In this document: piece by piece, positions 23,790-34,760 of the stretch
Layout of the letters: each line of letters opens with the position of its first letter
Numbering within the stretch: the stretch's first letter is position 1
NCBI GenBank assembly: GCA_015680905.1
Contig: CM027384.1
Location: 73,875,501-73,939,500, forward strand
Length of the DNA: 64,000 bases
Source: Coptis chinensis
Taxonomy: Eukaryota > Streptophyta > Magnoliopsida > Ranunculales > Ranunculaceae
Reading direction: 5' to 3'
Position numbers and translations under genes: made by a program
Notes under the pieces: model-generated
What the model was told of the DNA's origin: nothing
Database searches by the model: none
The model's input: only the letters and a program-made list of their open reading frames with translations

Positions 23790-26141
23790 CTACTCAGTAG
23801 TTAACACATCAACAATTTTCCCTTGGCAATTCTTTCGATCGTGTCGGTCGGTGCTATCGCATTTTCTGCACTTGTGGGCAGTATAACACATAGCACCCGC
23901 GCTCTCAATCCTCTTAACTCGTGGTCTATCCGGAGGCTTCTTCACATCTGGTGGGAGAATTCGCACTTCATTAGAACCATCCGAACAGATCTCATTACGA
24001 CTAATTGCAGTTATGCCATGAGAGTAGGTGCTACTGAAATAAGTGGAGCGAAATGCATCTTCAATGTATGAATACACCGACGACTCCTGTTTGCAATGAA
24101 TACTTGCAATAGCATGATGGCAAGGAAAACCGTCTATGCCCCATTTGTTGCAAGTACAATCTCTCCTAAGCAAATCAACCCGATGCTTATGTTTCTCCGT
24201 ATCAACTTCAAATACATGATCATCTGACTTTGTCACAGTCACAGAATGAGCCCTCTCAGTCGTCTCAAGCAACTTTGCTTCAATTTTAGGACAAAGAAAA
24301 CTTTTCCAATTCTTGCATTCCATCCTCCAGGCAGACGCCATCTTCATCATCTTCATCCGAATTCCATCTAACATGGCTGTGATGGGAATATGCCGCTCTT
24401 TATCTATCCAGCTGTTGAAGCACTCCGCCAAGGAAGAGCACATCTCACTATACTGGGCCCCACAGAAATACGCATTAGCCCAGTACTCATAAGGCGCCCT
24501 ATTAAGAAAGTTAGAAAGTGCATCTCTGCCAATTTCCTTGAATTCAGCCATGTGCTCTTCAAAATTTTCATGTGTGGCAGCATAAACATATTTCTTAAAT
24601 AATGCAACCAACACTTTTGTCATACCACATGACTTCGACAAACATGTTCTAAGGTTGTTCTCCATATGCCACAAGCAAAAAGAGTGATAGGAATCAGGAA
24701 ATACAATAGGAATGTTGACAAGCAAACCATGATGCCTATCACTCAAAAACGTATACCTCCGCTCATACCCAAAAGCCTTCTTAAACATATCAAGAAACCA
24801 ATACCAATTGGAATCGTTTTCAATGTCAACAACACTAACAGCAAGAGGGAACAATCCTTAAAAAAACAAAAAAAAACAAAATATGAGATAACTTGAAGCA
24901 TCAGTGTTATGTGTTCATACAGAGTGTATGAACATTGATTGTCATACACAAAAATGTGTATGCACAATGATTGTTCATATGAACACGTATTGTTCATACT
25001 CCAAAACAGTTGTGAACAATGATTGTTCATGACCAAATACAAAATTAAAACTAATGAAAATGCTAGTAAAATTAGGAGAATACCTTGATCTCTATTTTTT
25101 GCAGTAGCAGCCAACAAGCACCCTTTGTAATCAGATTTCAAGAATGTTCCATCCAAATACACCATCGGGCGGCAAAACTTAAAACCATGGATACTTGATT
25201 CAAAAGCAACAAACACCCTCTCAAACTTCTCACTCTCCTTGTTAACTTCAAGTTCAACAATATTCATAGGATATCTTCTTTTCAACTCCTCCGTATATTA
25301 CAACAAGTCATTGTAAGACAGTGCAACATCACCATACAGCTCCTTCAATGCCAACTTCTTACCCGCATAAGCTATGTGCCTTGAAATACTAAGCCCGTAC
25401 TCACGAGTATATAAAGCAGTAATATCTCCAAACGTCAAATCTGGTTTATCTCTCGCAAAATCAAGAATATGAGTTTTCACAAGATAAGAAGTGAGAGGTG
25501 GATGGTCGTAGTCTTTAACTGCAAAATCACAAGTGTGTGTGAGATTAATCTTCTTAATCTCAAAATAACCATAACTCTCCCAAGAGTGAATACACCATTG
25601 ACAATTTAGCTCATTTTTCTTCTGACAAACTGCAGTCACTCTAAAATCATCATTCTTGATCAACTCATACTTGTAACCACTCACAATAGAGTACTCTATC
25701 AATTTACATCTAAACTCAGGAGCACCTAAAGCAAATCTCTGCCTAACACCACCATCAAAGTTACGCCACCAAAAATCAGACTTGTAAGTTTTATGGCCAA
25801 CAACCTCACCACCAATTAAGTAACTCGATGAACCTGATGAACTTGACGTACTTGCACCACTACAGCTACTCATTGAACTCATACACACATTTACTTTAAT
25901 CTCCATAGTTGCAATCTTCATGCCATAACAATAGCAAGCCAAGGATCGCAAATCCCCATCCGTTTCAATCATATTCTCTTTTGCATCACGGGAGAAACAC
26001 ATAAAAAAACTCCTTAATCCCAAATCAGGCCACTTGTCACACACCTTGCGCGTGACAACATCAATCGAAGAATCCAACCCAAAACGAAAGGACAAAGTAC
26101 TCCCTATTATAGCAAAAAACTCTAATCACACTAAATTCCAT
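23790..26141 (-). pseudogene. mudrA-like transposase of the Mutator-like element
   Basis: The protein is read from an ATG at 26141-26139 (MEFSVIRVFCYNREYF), with exon 26141-25085 and exon 24856-23790 around an intron of about 230 bp that itself carries the palindromic repeat. Domains: N-terminal MuDR-type DNA-binding part (FRCKLIEYSIVSGYKYE, WCIHSW), DDE transposase (first Asp in VYLDGTFLKSDYKG, second in FLSDRHHGLL, CLWHMENNL, likely Glu in LAECFNSWI), SWIM zinc finger (CTCNKWGIDGFPCHHA) and a C-terminal zinc-knuckle-like CRKC...H....C. Two lesions are visible: a 1-nt shift near 26097 between the ATG frame and the long frame, and an in-frame TAA at 25298-25300 (SYNDLL*YTEELKR). Otherwise the catalytic exon is open, so decay is recent compared with the 1420-4620 transposase. 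Confidence 0.85.
24900..25040. repeat. Palindromes inside the transposase intron
   Basis: Four or five copies of the TATGAACA/TGTTCATA motif lie in the short intron of the mudrA-like gene, linking it to the same repeat family. Confidence 0.85.
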
Positions 26142-26234
26142 GTATAACTGCAAAATTCAACCCACAAAAACACAATAAAAATGTAATTCAGGAGATGTAC
26201 ACAATAAAAACAAATACTATGATCATTCACAATT

Positions 26235-26550
26235 CTTTAGAGAGGTATGAACATACATTGTTCATACTCCACTAGACTATGAACAATAAGTGTTCACCAT
26301 GAACAGTAAATGTTCATAGTACACGTACTACTATGATCATTCACAATGCTTCAGAGAGGTATGAACATACATTGTTCATACTCCACTAGACTATGAACAA
26401 TAAATTTTCACCATGAACATTAAATGTTCATAGTACACGTACTACTACATCATTCGCAATGCTTCAGAGAGGTATGAACATACATTGTTCATACTCAACT
26501 AGACTATTAACAATAAGTGTTCATATTATTTGTTCAATGAGTATTCATAC
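26235..26550. repeat. Palindromes upstream of the transposase, three tandem copies of about 115 bp
   Basis: Three units start near 26226, 26340 and 26450, each reading cattc(a/g)caatgcttcagagaggtatgaac then catacattgttcatactc and a second palindrome. They lie in the putative promoter side of the transposase. Confidence 0.85.
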
Positions 26551-27119
26551 CCATTCAGATCTAAAAAACAAGAAATATCTAAATCATAAAACAACCTTAA
26601 TCAAAACAAAGCCGATAGCATAAAACCCATCAATCATAAACAATCTCAATGGGTATACAAATCATAACATTTTATGATTTCAAAATACGATTTCAAGTTT
26701 AAGTATACCTTCAATATACGATTTCAATTTTAAGTATACGATTTCAAGTTTAAATTAATAGATTATTGGACCTCATATTGAAATCGTATAGAACAAACCT
26801 TTTTAGATTGAAACCTGGTGTCGCGATCTTCGCTCTCCACTAAAAATGAAGCGCGCAGTGTAAAGTAGTTTATTATTTTGAAAATTTCTCTGTTTTAAAT
26901 AAAATACGAAGGGGTTAAATTGGTATTATAAAAAATTGTCAATTTCACAGAAGGGTATAACTGGCATTTAAAAAAATTAAATGGGCCGAGCCAACTTATT
27001 TTGTCCTTGAGGGTTACTAAATATGAAATCGTGGGTTCGTGAGTTACTAATTTCTAGAATTTGTTCTTGTGAATTACTCACAAAAAAATATGTCCTCTAG
27101 ACTTCATTTTCTCTAAAAT

Positions 27120-27145
27120 TGGGCCTTCGGCCCAATTTCTTGTTA
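27120..27145. other. Perfect hairpin with GGGCC stem
   Basis: Arms AAATTGGGCC and GGCCCAATTT around a TTC loop, near the right end of the Mutator-like element. The TGGGCC/GGCCCA motif is also a common plant promoter site. A role as an element terminus is possible but not shown. Confidence 0.4.
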
Positions 27146-27164
27146 AGGAATAGGTTTTTGCAGT

Positions 27165-27830
27165 TAAATATATTGCGTTTAATATTGCCTTTTCTACAAG
27201 ACTACTACGATCAGTACAAGTGATATATAGTGCCGGTACAGGTGCCAAAAATTAGATACTGAATAATAGCAAAAACTCAGAAAGCCAATTATGGGCTCTA
27301 CATTTTTAGCAATATAAGTGATGGGAAATATTAACTGTGTGGCTGTGTGCGCCGCCGTGCCCGTATGGGAAATTCTATTCCTTGTTACAATTTTAGATTA
27401 TTGCGGAATTTTTGTGTTAGGACGTTTCAAAATGCCTGAAAAACCATCAATAATATATATCAATTAAGTCTCTTATGTAATTCTGGAACATCTAGTCTTT
27501 GAGATATATCGATCATACATGTAAAATTTAATTTTGAACTATCAAAATTTGATTAGATCAATATCACAAGTCCATATTGTAGATAAACTTGACCATTTTT
27601 TCAGCAGGTTGCCTTGAATTTCACAGGTTCATTGTTGTCGTTGTTTCATCTGTAACAGCCAAGTTGTGATTTTCTCCATCACACTTGATAATGTAATGTT
27701 TACTGTTACTTAATAATAAAAGTTCAGGATTAAAAAAAAAAAAAAAAAAAAAAATTCACAGGTACATGAGCCTTACACGAAAGATACTCATAATTAACTC
27801 ATCAACATTAATCACTCTCACAGCAATGAC
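27165..27830. repeat. Segmental duplication, right copy (5' flank of member C)
   Basis: This matches 10130-10640, with a 126-bp retroposed insertion at 27629-27754 absent from the left copy. Confidence 0.75.
27629..27754 (+). mobile_element. Small retroposed insertion with poly(A) tail
   Basis: A 126-bp sequence ending in about 23 A is flanked by 9-bp duplications (ttcacaggt at 27620-27628 and 27755-27763). The homologous site near 10600 (tatgttacaggtacatgag) is empty. It ends with aataataaaagttcaggatt before the A-tail, like an mRNA 3' end or a truncated LINE/SINE. The source is unknown. Confidence 0.8.
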
Positions 27831-28546
27831 TTATTTCTCTTATAGTCAAATAATGGACTGACAAAAATGATGTTTCCATGCATCTTACAAGTTTGAGGAA
27901 AGGAAGGTCTCAATGCAACATCATGGATATCACCAACAACGCCCAGGATTCTATCGATCTCAAGATCGATAAAGGAGCAACAACTGTCTGTATCACCATG
28001 TGATCATCCTCAAAATAGTTGAGCAGTACTTTATTTGGTTATATGAAGATTTTCATGTTGTAGACTTGTAGGTATAGATCGAATGAGCTGAGTAAATTCA
28101 TTAAAGAGCTGTGAGTTTCTTGGAAATGACGCAAGTGTGAAATATAAAGTACCCACTAGAAATGAAAACCCTCTCAACGTAAAAGAACCCGAAGGAAATA
28201 CTAAAAGTAAAAATTAAAAACAGAAAAGAAAAGTAAAAGGACAGATACTTTCGGTATATAAGTTGTTGTACACTTGTACGTGAGTAGCAAATAAGTCAAT
28301 AAGCCATTAACTATAATTACTTTTTTTTAAAAAAACTATTGTCACAGTTCTGTAAAAATCTAGCTAACTTAGAGGTAAAGTTTCGTTTAATTCATTTGTT
28401 TCAAATGACATGGTTTTCTGTTTTTGGCATTTAGAGTGTTCAGTACGTAGAAGTGAGATGACTATAAGTATGTTACCTCTCTAATATGTAACATAGAACC
28501 TAACATTTGCATAGTGCAACATCTAGCTAGTCTTCTGAGGCAAAAA

Positions 28547-29256
28547 ATGAAAATGATCAGAGCAACAGTATTTCTCCTCCTCCTCTGCTCATACTTGCAC
28601 ATTTCTGCATCGTCCAGCACTTCTGATGTCACGGTTTCAGGTATCCATCTTACCCTTCTTATAGTAGTTGTATGCATTTGGTTGACTGATTTTGAGGTTG
28701 TCCTTAGTTATTACCATGGTATGGAATATAATGTGAAATGCTATAATAAATTAATTAAGTTTGGCCACCAAATGTACTAATGTAGGTCCCTTTAGAATCC
28801 CGGCCACACCATGAAGTGTGGAATTCTTTTGGTTTGGTGAAAAGGCATTTTGTGCCAATATTCATCCATACTTTGGTATAGTGAATGAAAGTGAGGTGGA
28901 ACTCCTTACTACTGCAATTTACACGTTTTTTCCACATTCCAGCTCCAGGTTATGATCACAATACTTTTGTCGAAACTATCAAAAGAGGTGGCATTGGGGG
29001 TGGTGGTGGTCGTGGAGGTGGCAGAGGTGGTTTTTCCCGTGGTGGTCGTGGATCAGGTAAAGGTGGTCGCGGTAGTCGTGGATCAGATGAGTCTCCAGGT
29101 GCTGGAAGTGGTAGCTCTGCTGGTCATACTGTGCCTGGAAAGGGGGCTGCAGGCCGTCACTCTAAGGGCAATGCTTCTCGTGTCACTCACAATCCATTGA
29201 AAACATCATTTGCAGCTGTTATGATGGTTGTTACCTTCTTAGTTTTAGGCTTCTGA
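28547..29256 (+). CDS. Small secreted Gly-rich protein with hydrophobic C-terminus (family member C)
   Basis: Exons 28547-28640 and 28943-29256, phase-1 intron, 135 residues. Exon 1 encodes a signal peptide (MKMIRATVFLLLLCSYLHISA, likely cut before SSS). Exon 2 starts APGYDHNTFVETIKRGG, sharing the TIKRGG motif with member A, then an RGG/GGR-rich core (GGGGGRGGGRGGFSRGGRGSGKGGRGSRGSD), SPGAGSGSSAG, PGKGAAGRHSKGNAS (an N-glycosylation site NAS), and a tail HNPLKTSFAAVMMVVTFLVLGF. The NP-plus-hydrophobic tail is shared with members B, D and E. The open frame and canonical splice sites suggest a working gene. Secretion and a membrane or GPI anchor are inferred from the two hydrophobic ends; the biochemical role is unknown. 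Confidence 0.85.
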
Positions 29257-29261
29257 ATGTA

Positions 29262-29550
29262 AATGCTTCTGATTTCCTAGCTAGCTTAGCCCTTAGTCTA
29301 GTAACACATGGTGTTGGATGTCTGATAGTCATTATATATGTTTCATATTAGATTTCTGAGAACTTTCTTGTTAATGAAAGTTATCTAAAGTATCATCGGA
29401 TTAATAAACTCTTCGCTTGAAAATGGTCCAATTACTGGAATGATATTATTTTTTGTGGCACATTTTGTTTCCTGTGGATAATTTCTGCGATGTTTGAATG
29501 GGTTCCCTCATGAAACGAATTGTATTCTGTGTATGAAATTAAGAGACCTC
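29262..29550. repeat. Segmental duplication, right copy (3' flank of member C)
   Basis: Homologous to 11340-11575. Here a 50-bp stretch (ttctg(c/t)...tttgaatgggttccctcatg) is repeated at about 29485 and 29567. From 29600 to 31200 no gene is recognised. Confidence 0.75.
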
Positions 29551-31284
29551 AAGTCTCGAGTACATAATTTCTGCCAAGTTTGAATGGGTTCCCTCATGCT
29601 GAAGGAAGTTGTTGCGAGTAATGGTCAGTTGAAAAAGCGTCAAAAAATTATTGAGCTCCTCTGATATATACATATTTGGTTTATCAACGTTTTCAGACGA
29701 GAGGATTCCATTCAGGGATAACATGGCCTACGGACGCTTTACTGTGAGATGAAAGAGCTACTTATGTCTTGAAATGGTTGGGGGAGCAAACTTCGTATCA
29801 TCAAAGCAAGGCAGAGGCAATGCATTTTATGGTGCATTACATGCTTACACTGTGTTCTTATGGAACATGGCAGTATGGCACCCTCCAAGTCATTCGCTCT
29901 AAAAAATGTCGAATTGTTAGGAACCTTGGTCCACTATAGACGCCCAGGCTCGGACCTTGTCTTAACAGCCTGTTTTCTATGTTTAAACCATAACCTCAAC
30001 TGAGAAAACAACATAGAAGAGTGGTACATTGTAATGGAATTGTACATAAGTTCATTGGTTATATAAGACACATTATATCGACATAGCACTAGAAGCTGCC
30101 AATTCAAAATTTCAAAATGGGAAAAGAAATATGAAAAAATCTTAGAATGGCCTGAAGTTACTTAAAAACACTCCAAATCTCTGATTGTAAAAACACCTTA
30201 AAAAGTACCCTCGAGGCCTGGATGCTTAAACAGGAAAAATGCATAAGTTGATTAACTTTTCAAACAAAAATACTCAACATTAAACAAATCTTGTCAATAT
30301 AACCACATAGGATCAATGTTGGAGTTTGACTTGCAATTAAGGAAGATGGTTTTCATTTGCACAACAAATATCCTTTTATTTGCAGAGCTCTGGGTGATGA
30401 TCCTTCAAATATTTTGTAGTTCATTTCATTGCTTTGAGATCAATCTTGACGATTATTTTATAAATCTTGATAACGATTATACTTTTTTTCTATACCATAA
30501 TTAACCATTAAGCTTGATAATTTTCATGATGTTGCAAGTTGCAACACGCAGTCATGTATCGTATGATATGATCAACAATACATTTAGGAGTTGTGACTTT
30601 CCTGACAATGATAAAAGTGTTTAGTAGCGAAAAAAAAAGAGACAATGATAAAAGTGTGCACAAAAACTTCCTACTGACAATAGTACTGATTTAACTTTCA
30701 ACATTACAAAATTGCCTAACACAAGAAAAAAGTTAAACCGACAATGGAGATGTTTTCAGAATTCAACAACCGCATCAATTAATGCGATATCTTAATCTTC
30801 AAAGTAAAATTGAAGACATTCTTTTTGGTGGTTAGACAATAATCCATCAATTAGGGCGGGGAATGATATGGGTTTCAACCCTAATGACCATATCCGTTTC
30901 ATCTAGAATCCGACCCGAATATCTGAAACCGAATCATTTAACAAAATTTATATTTTAAAGTTTAAAAATTAATTAATAATTTATATTTTATATAAAAATT
31001 ATTAAAATAATATATTTTTTAGTGTTTTTTAATGGATAGGGATATCTAAATACGGATGTCTAAAATCCGGATATGATAAAGAGTTTTGAATAAGAATGCG
31101 ACCCAAACTACCATTTCCAGCCTACCATCAACTCAGTTCACATTTACGGAATGTTTATCCATCCATTAAGCCATAATTCATTTGTGTTGGATAACACACC
31201 CCTTAGTTCATTTGTTAAAGTACTTTTGCAGCTTGACCCATACAGCAATTTTCACAGTTATTCGTGTCTTTGAGATCGACAGAC

Positions 31285-31968
31285 ATGAAGAAGATAAGAG
31301 CTGCGCTTCTTCTCCTCCTCCTCCTTTGCTTCTATCTGAACCTATGTACCTCAGGTATTACCATGATCATTCTTCTTACTCTTTGAGCATTTTGTTTTGT
31401 GTTTTAACTTTGAAATTTTGAAGGTTTCTATGTTTCTGCATAAAAAAATTAGATGAATGTGGCTTGAATTTGGCCTATACACTCGAAGGCCTTATAGTGT
31501 TAAAGTTTTAAACTCATTAGTCGTCCAACACGAAGTATGTGAACACTGATAGGCTGATACTGAACTGGTGGTTTGAAATTATGTGGTTACATACTACCTT
31601 TTGTTTAGTAATGTTTTGATGCGTCTACAGCTTATGATCATGAATCTTCCTTGGACAACGAAAAAGTTGTGGTGACTGTCAAACCTGGATCTTCGGGTGG
31701 TCGTGGTGGTGGTGGTTTTTCGGGTGGCGGAGGTGGTGGTCGTGGAGGTGGTAGTTCTAGTTCTGGTCAAGGTGGTACTATCGGTGCTGGTGGTAGTTCT
31801 AGTCCAAACAAAAGTTCTTCTGGTGCCGTTGGTTCTCAAACTTTTCCACTGACTAGAGGTGGTCAAACTCAACATGCCCGGAATGCCTGTTGCTGCCTCT
31901 GCAATCCGTGGACTGCAGCAATTACAGCTGTAATAGCCACAGTGACTGCTCTTACATTCTTGGCATAA
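31285..31968 (+). CDS. Small secreted Gly/Ser-rich protein with Cys cluster (family member D)
   Basis: Exons 31285-31354 and 31631-31968, phase-1 intron, 135 residues. Exon 1 is a signal peptide (MKKIRAALLLLLLLCFYLNLCTS). Exon 2 begins AYDHESSLDNEKVVVTVKPG, followed by a Gly/Arg/Ser core (GGRGGGGFSGGGGGGRGGG, SSSSGQGG), SSSPNKSSSGA, and a distinctive CCCLCNPW directly before the hydrophobic tail (TAAITAVIATVTALTFLA). The NP before the tail matches the other members, while the Cys cluster is unique to this copy and could be acylated or disulphide-bonded. No frame damage is seen, so it is probably functional. The product is a secreted or surface-anchored peptide by inference only. Confidence 0.85.
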
Positions 31969-32237
31969 GACTAGTTAACTTTTAGTTGCTGTAGATTTAG
32001 AAGATTGAAATCAAATGTTATAGACAATAGCTTAAAGAGTTGAGACTGATCCTAATCGTGCTTGCCTAGTATCTTAATGATATACCACGAGTTAAATTAA
32101 CGATCATCAATTTGACAGTGTGTTTTAATATTGCATTACTTTTTCCCAAGTGAAATGATATGCAATTGAGCGCACTACAACAGAAACAACCAACACTATC
32201 AGTGATTGAGCGCACTACAACAGAAATAATCAACACT

Positions 32238-32242
32238 ATCAG
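32238..32242. repeat. Target-site duplication of LTR element, left
   Basis: atcag, repeated at 37239-37243. Confidence 0.85.
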
Positions 32243-32649
32243 TGTTTGGGAAGTGATTCACCTAAACACACTAATGAAATCGTAAGGGGTGTCGATTGTG
32301 GTGGAAGAGAGACTGAACCATATCAATGACTGCCTACGTATCTAGAGTATTTTTTGGAATCAAGTCTTCATGTGCGTAGTTCTTTGTTGAAATAAAATGA
32401 GATATTTATAGGTGAGCAATAAGTGAGATTTTTTATTGCCTAAAAAATATAGTTTCCATAATAGTGAGAATATTTTTTTATTGAGCAATACAAGTAGAGT
32501 AGCATAATGGGTACTAAAAGGAGGCCGCACTAGTGGGCAATGCATGTGGGCACCTTAATAGACACGCAAGTAGGCCATGCTAGTAAGCGGTGCTATTGGG
32601 GTGCCCAATAGTGGTCGTATGTAGGGGTACACATATAGTGATACATACA
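32243..32649 (-). repeat. 3' LTR, 407 bp
   Basis: Plus strand begins TGTTTGGG and ends CATACA. It is the same length as 36832-37238 and differs by scattered substitutions, giving a relative age for the insertion. Confidence 0.9.
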
Positions 32650-32662
32650 CCGCTCCTTCTTT
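32650..32662 (-). other. Polypurine tract
   Basis: The minus strand reads aaagaaggagcgg immediately 5' of the 3' LTR. Confidence 0.7.
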
Positions 32663-32899
32663 GCCGGATGAAATTTATTCCTTGCGGCGAAGAATAATTA
32701 AAAAAATATGTTTGGAATGAAGGCTAAAATGAAGGAAACTGATGCACTGGTTTCCGTTTGTCGCGCACGTCGTGGCAACTAAGCGAATTTTTGTGTCATA
32801 GTTTTCAACCAGCTTGTAGACTAAGACATACTATATATATTTTTGGCAATAACACCTCAAGTTTGATGATTTGTAATTTTTGGTATTGCAAGTGGCAAA

Positions 32900-33950
32900 T
32901 GTAAGCATCACTATTTTTGTTGCGTGGTATTTGGTATTGTAAACACAAAACTCCCCGGCTTTTGATGCATGGAGGTTGGTATTGTAAACGCAAATTCTAC
33001 GACTTTGGATGCGTGGAAGTTGATATTAAATGCGACCTCTACGGGTTTTGATGAGTGGAGGTTGATATTAAATGCAACCTCTACGCCTTTTGACTTAGTT
33101 GCCCCCAATAATTGGCATTTCACAGGAGAAGCAGCCATATTTTATGGTAGAAGGAAATATTGAATGTGTCTTGTAACATTATTTATTTATCTTCGTCATT
33201 GATAAGAGGCGAGACCCTAAAATATTATCTCTGAATGCCAGCCTTCAAAATGCTTGAGTGTTTAAACAACTTTAACTTTTATTATGTCATCGTCGCCCTT
33301 AATTTGCTGGTGTTGCATTGTAAGGTGTCGCAAACGCAAACTCTACGAATTTTGATGCATGGAGTACGGTGTTGCAAATACCAACTCCATAATTTTTTAT
33401 GCCTAAGTAAGGTGTCACAAACATAAACTCTTGGACTTTTGATACGTGGAGCAAGGTGTCACAAACGCAAGCTCCACGAATTTTGATGCATGGAGTAAGG
33501 TGTTGCAAACAACAACTCTACGACTTTTTGGTGCATGGAGAGAGGTGTTGCAAACGCAAACTCAATGACTCGGTGATGTGTGGAGTAAAGTGTTGTAAAC
33601 GCAAACTCCGTGAACTTTTTAGTGTATGGAGAGAGGTGTTGAAAACGCAAACTCCACGACTTTTTAGTGCATGGAGAGAAGTGTTGAAAACGCAAACCCC
33701 ACGACTTTTTGGTGTATGGAGAGAGGTGTTGCAAACGCAAACTCCATGACTCGATGATGCGCGGAGTAAGATGTTATAAATGCAAACTCCATAACTTTTT
33801 AGTGCATGGACAGACGTGTTGAAAACGCAAACTCCATGATTTTTTGGTGCGTGGAGAGAGGTGTTGAAAATGCAAACTCCATAACTTTTTGGTGCATGGA
33901 GAGAGGTGTTGAAAACCCAAACTCCACTACTTTTTGGTGCAAGCCAACTT
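32900..33950. repeat. Degenerate minisatellite, about 60-bp units
   Basis: About fifteen units such as gtgttg(c/a)aaacgcaaactcca(c/t)gactttttggtgcatggagagag lie in the non-coding 3' part of the LTR element. Units vary in length from about 55 to 65 bp. Confidence 0.85.
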
Positions 33951-34049
33951 AGAGTTTCTCATTTTCATCTCTGTGCCAAAGAAGTAGCTTACTTTAAACT
34001 TCCTGACATGGTTGTTTGGTAGATCTGGATAATTGAATTGTTCTTAATA

Positions 34050-34760
34050 CTCTGCATTCTGTATCATCAAAGAAAATTGCCTATCGGCATCTTCGTCTAC
34101 AACTAGATCTTTCCAACGAGTTTTGGCTATACAAGTATTGCACATTATTTCGTTAATGATGTATTTAATATGTTGCTCAGTGTATGCCGCCCATGCAGCT
34201 TCGTGATTTTCGATGATTACCAGAGGAACTTCTTGGCGTTGTGTCTCATTTCGTGGTCGCCTCCAGTTGTTGTTTAGCTTTAGAGTCCGTTGGTTCCTTG
34301 AATTGCAAAACTTGGGTCTATAATACCGATTATACTGTCGAAGTTGGGAGTAGTTTCTTTGATGATATCACATTCTGGGCTAGTCTTTAGTATGCATTCT
34401 ATATCAGTTGTCGTATGTATTCAACCCATCATGTTTAACTTTGTCGCCCCCAAGTTTTGAGTTGTACATAAAATATTGGTAAAACTTAAACTTTATTGTA
34501 ATACCAACTTCTCAATATGTCTCTAGTTTTCTTCAGGAACAACTTCTTGATCGTGTCTTTGTTTTTCTGGTCAGTGTAGGCAAGCTGGGGTTCTCTAATA
34601 TTTTATGCCAGATTATACGACTTCTTGACGTCGATTTCTTGCGGACGCCCCCAGTTCTGCATTTTGTATCATCAAAGAAAATCTCTCAACGTCATCTTCA
34701 TTTACTGCAAAATCCTTCCATCGATTTTCAGCCTCAACCGCATTGTTCATTGTTTTCTTG
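34050..34760 (-). pseudogene. Duplicated motif (TRWKDLVVDEDADRQFSL type) in the LTR element interior
   Basis: Read on the minus strand, about 34050-34150 gives TRWKDLVVDEDADRQFSL followed by MIQNAE, and about 34655-34735 gives NRWKDFAVNEDDVERFSL followed by MIQNAE. The two are about 600 bp apart and both are bounded by stops. This looks like the remains of a duplicated coding segment, possibly captured from a host gene or part of an old gag. No family is recognised. Confidence 0.4.

Larger units (their letters stand above)
11890..26900. mobile_element. Large ULP1-carrying Mutator-like element (KI/Kaonashi-like), decayed
   Basis: About 15 kb combining a mudrA-type transposase (minus strand, 23790-26141) with two tandem ULP1-protease-like genes (plus strand), the gene content known for KI/Kaonashi MULEs of plants. 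The same palindromic repeat fills the introns and spacers of all three genes, arguing that they form one unit. The ends are estimates: palindromes occur from about 11900 to 26545 and unique flanks resume near 11575 and 27165. Obvious terminal inverted repeats were not seen, and these elements often lack them. Every gene carries disabling lesions and a 1488-bp solo LTR interrupts one intron. Confidence 0.7.

Noticed and set aside
12100..26545. Resemblance of GAACA...TGTTC to animal steroid receptor response elements
   Set aside because: The spacing differs, plants lack these receptors and the copies are clustered in a transposon.
27120..27150. Helitron 3' end at the GGGCC hairpin
   Set aside because: The hairpin is followed by CTTGT rather than CTRR-T at the right distance, and no matching 5' TC end was found.
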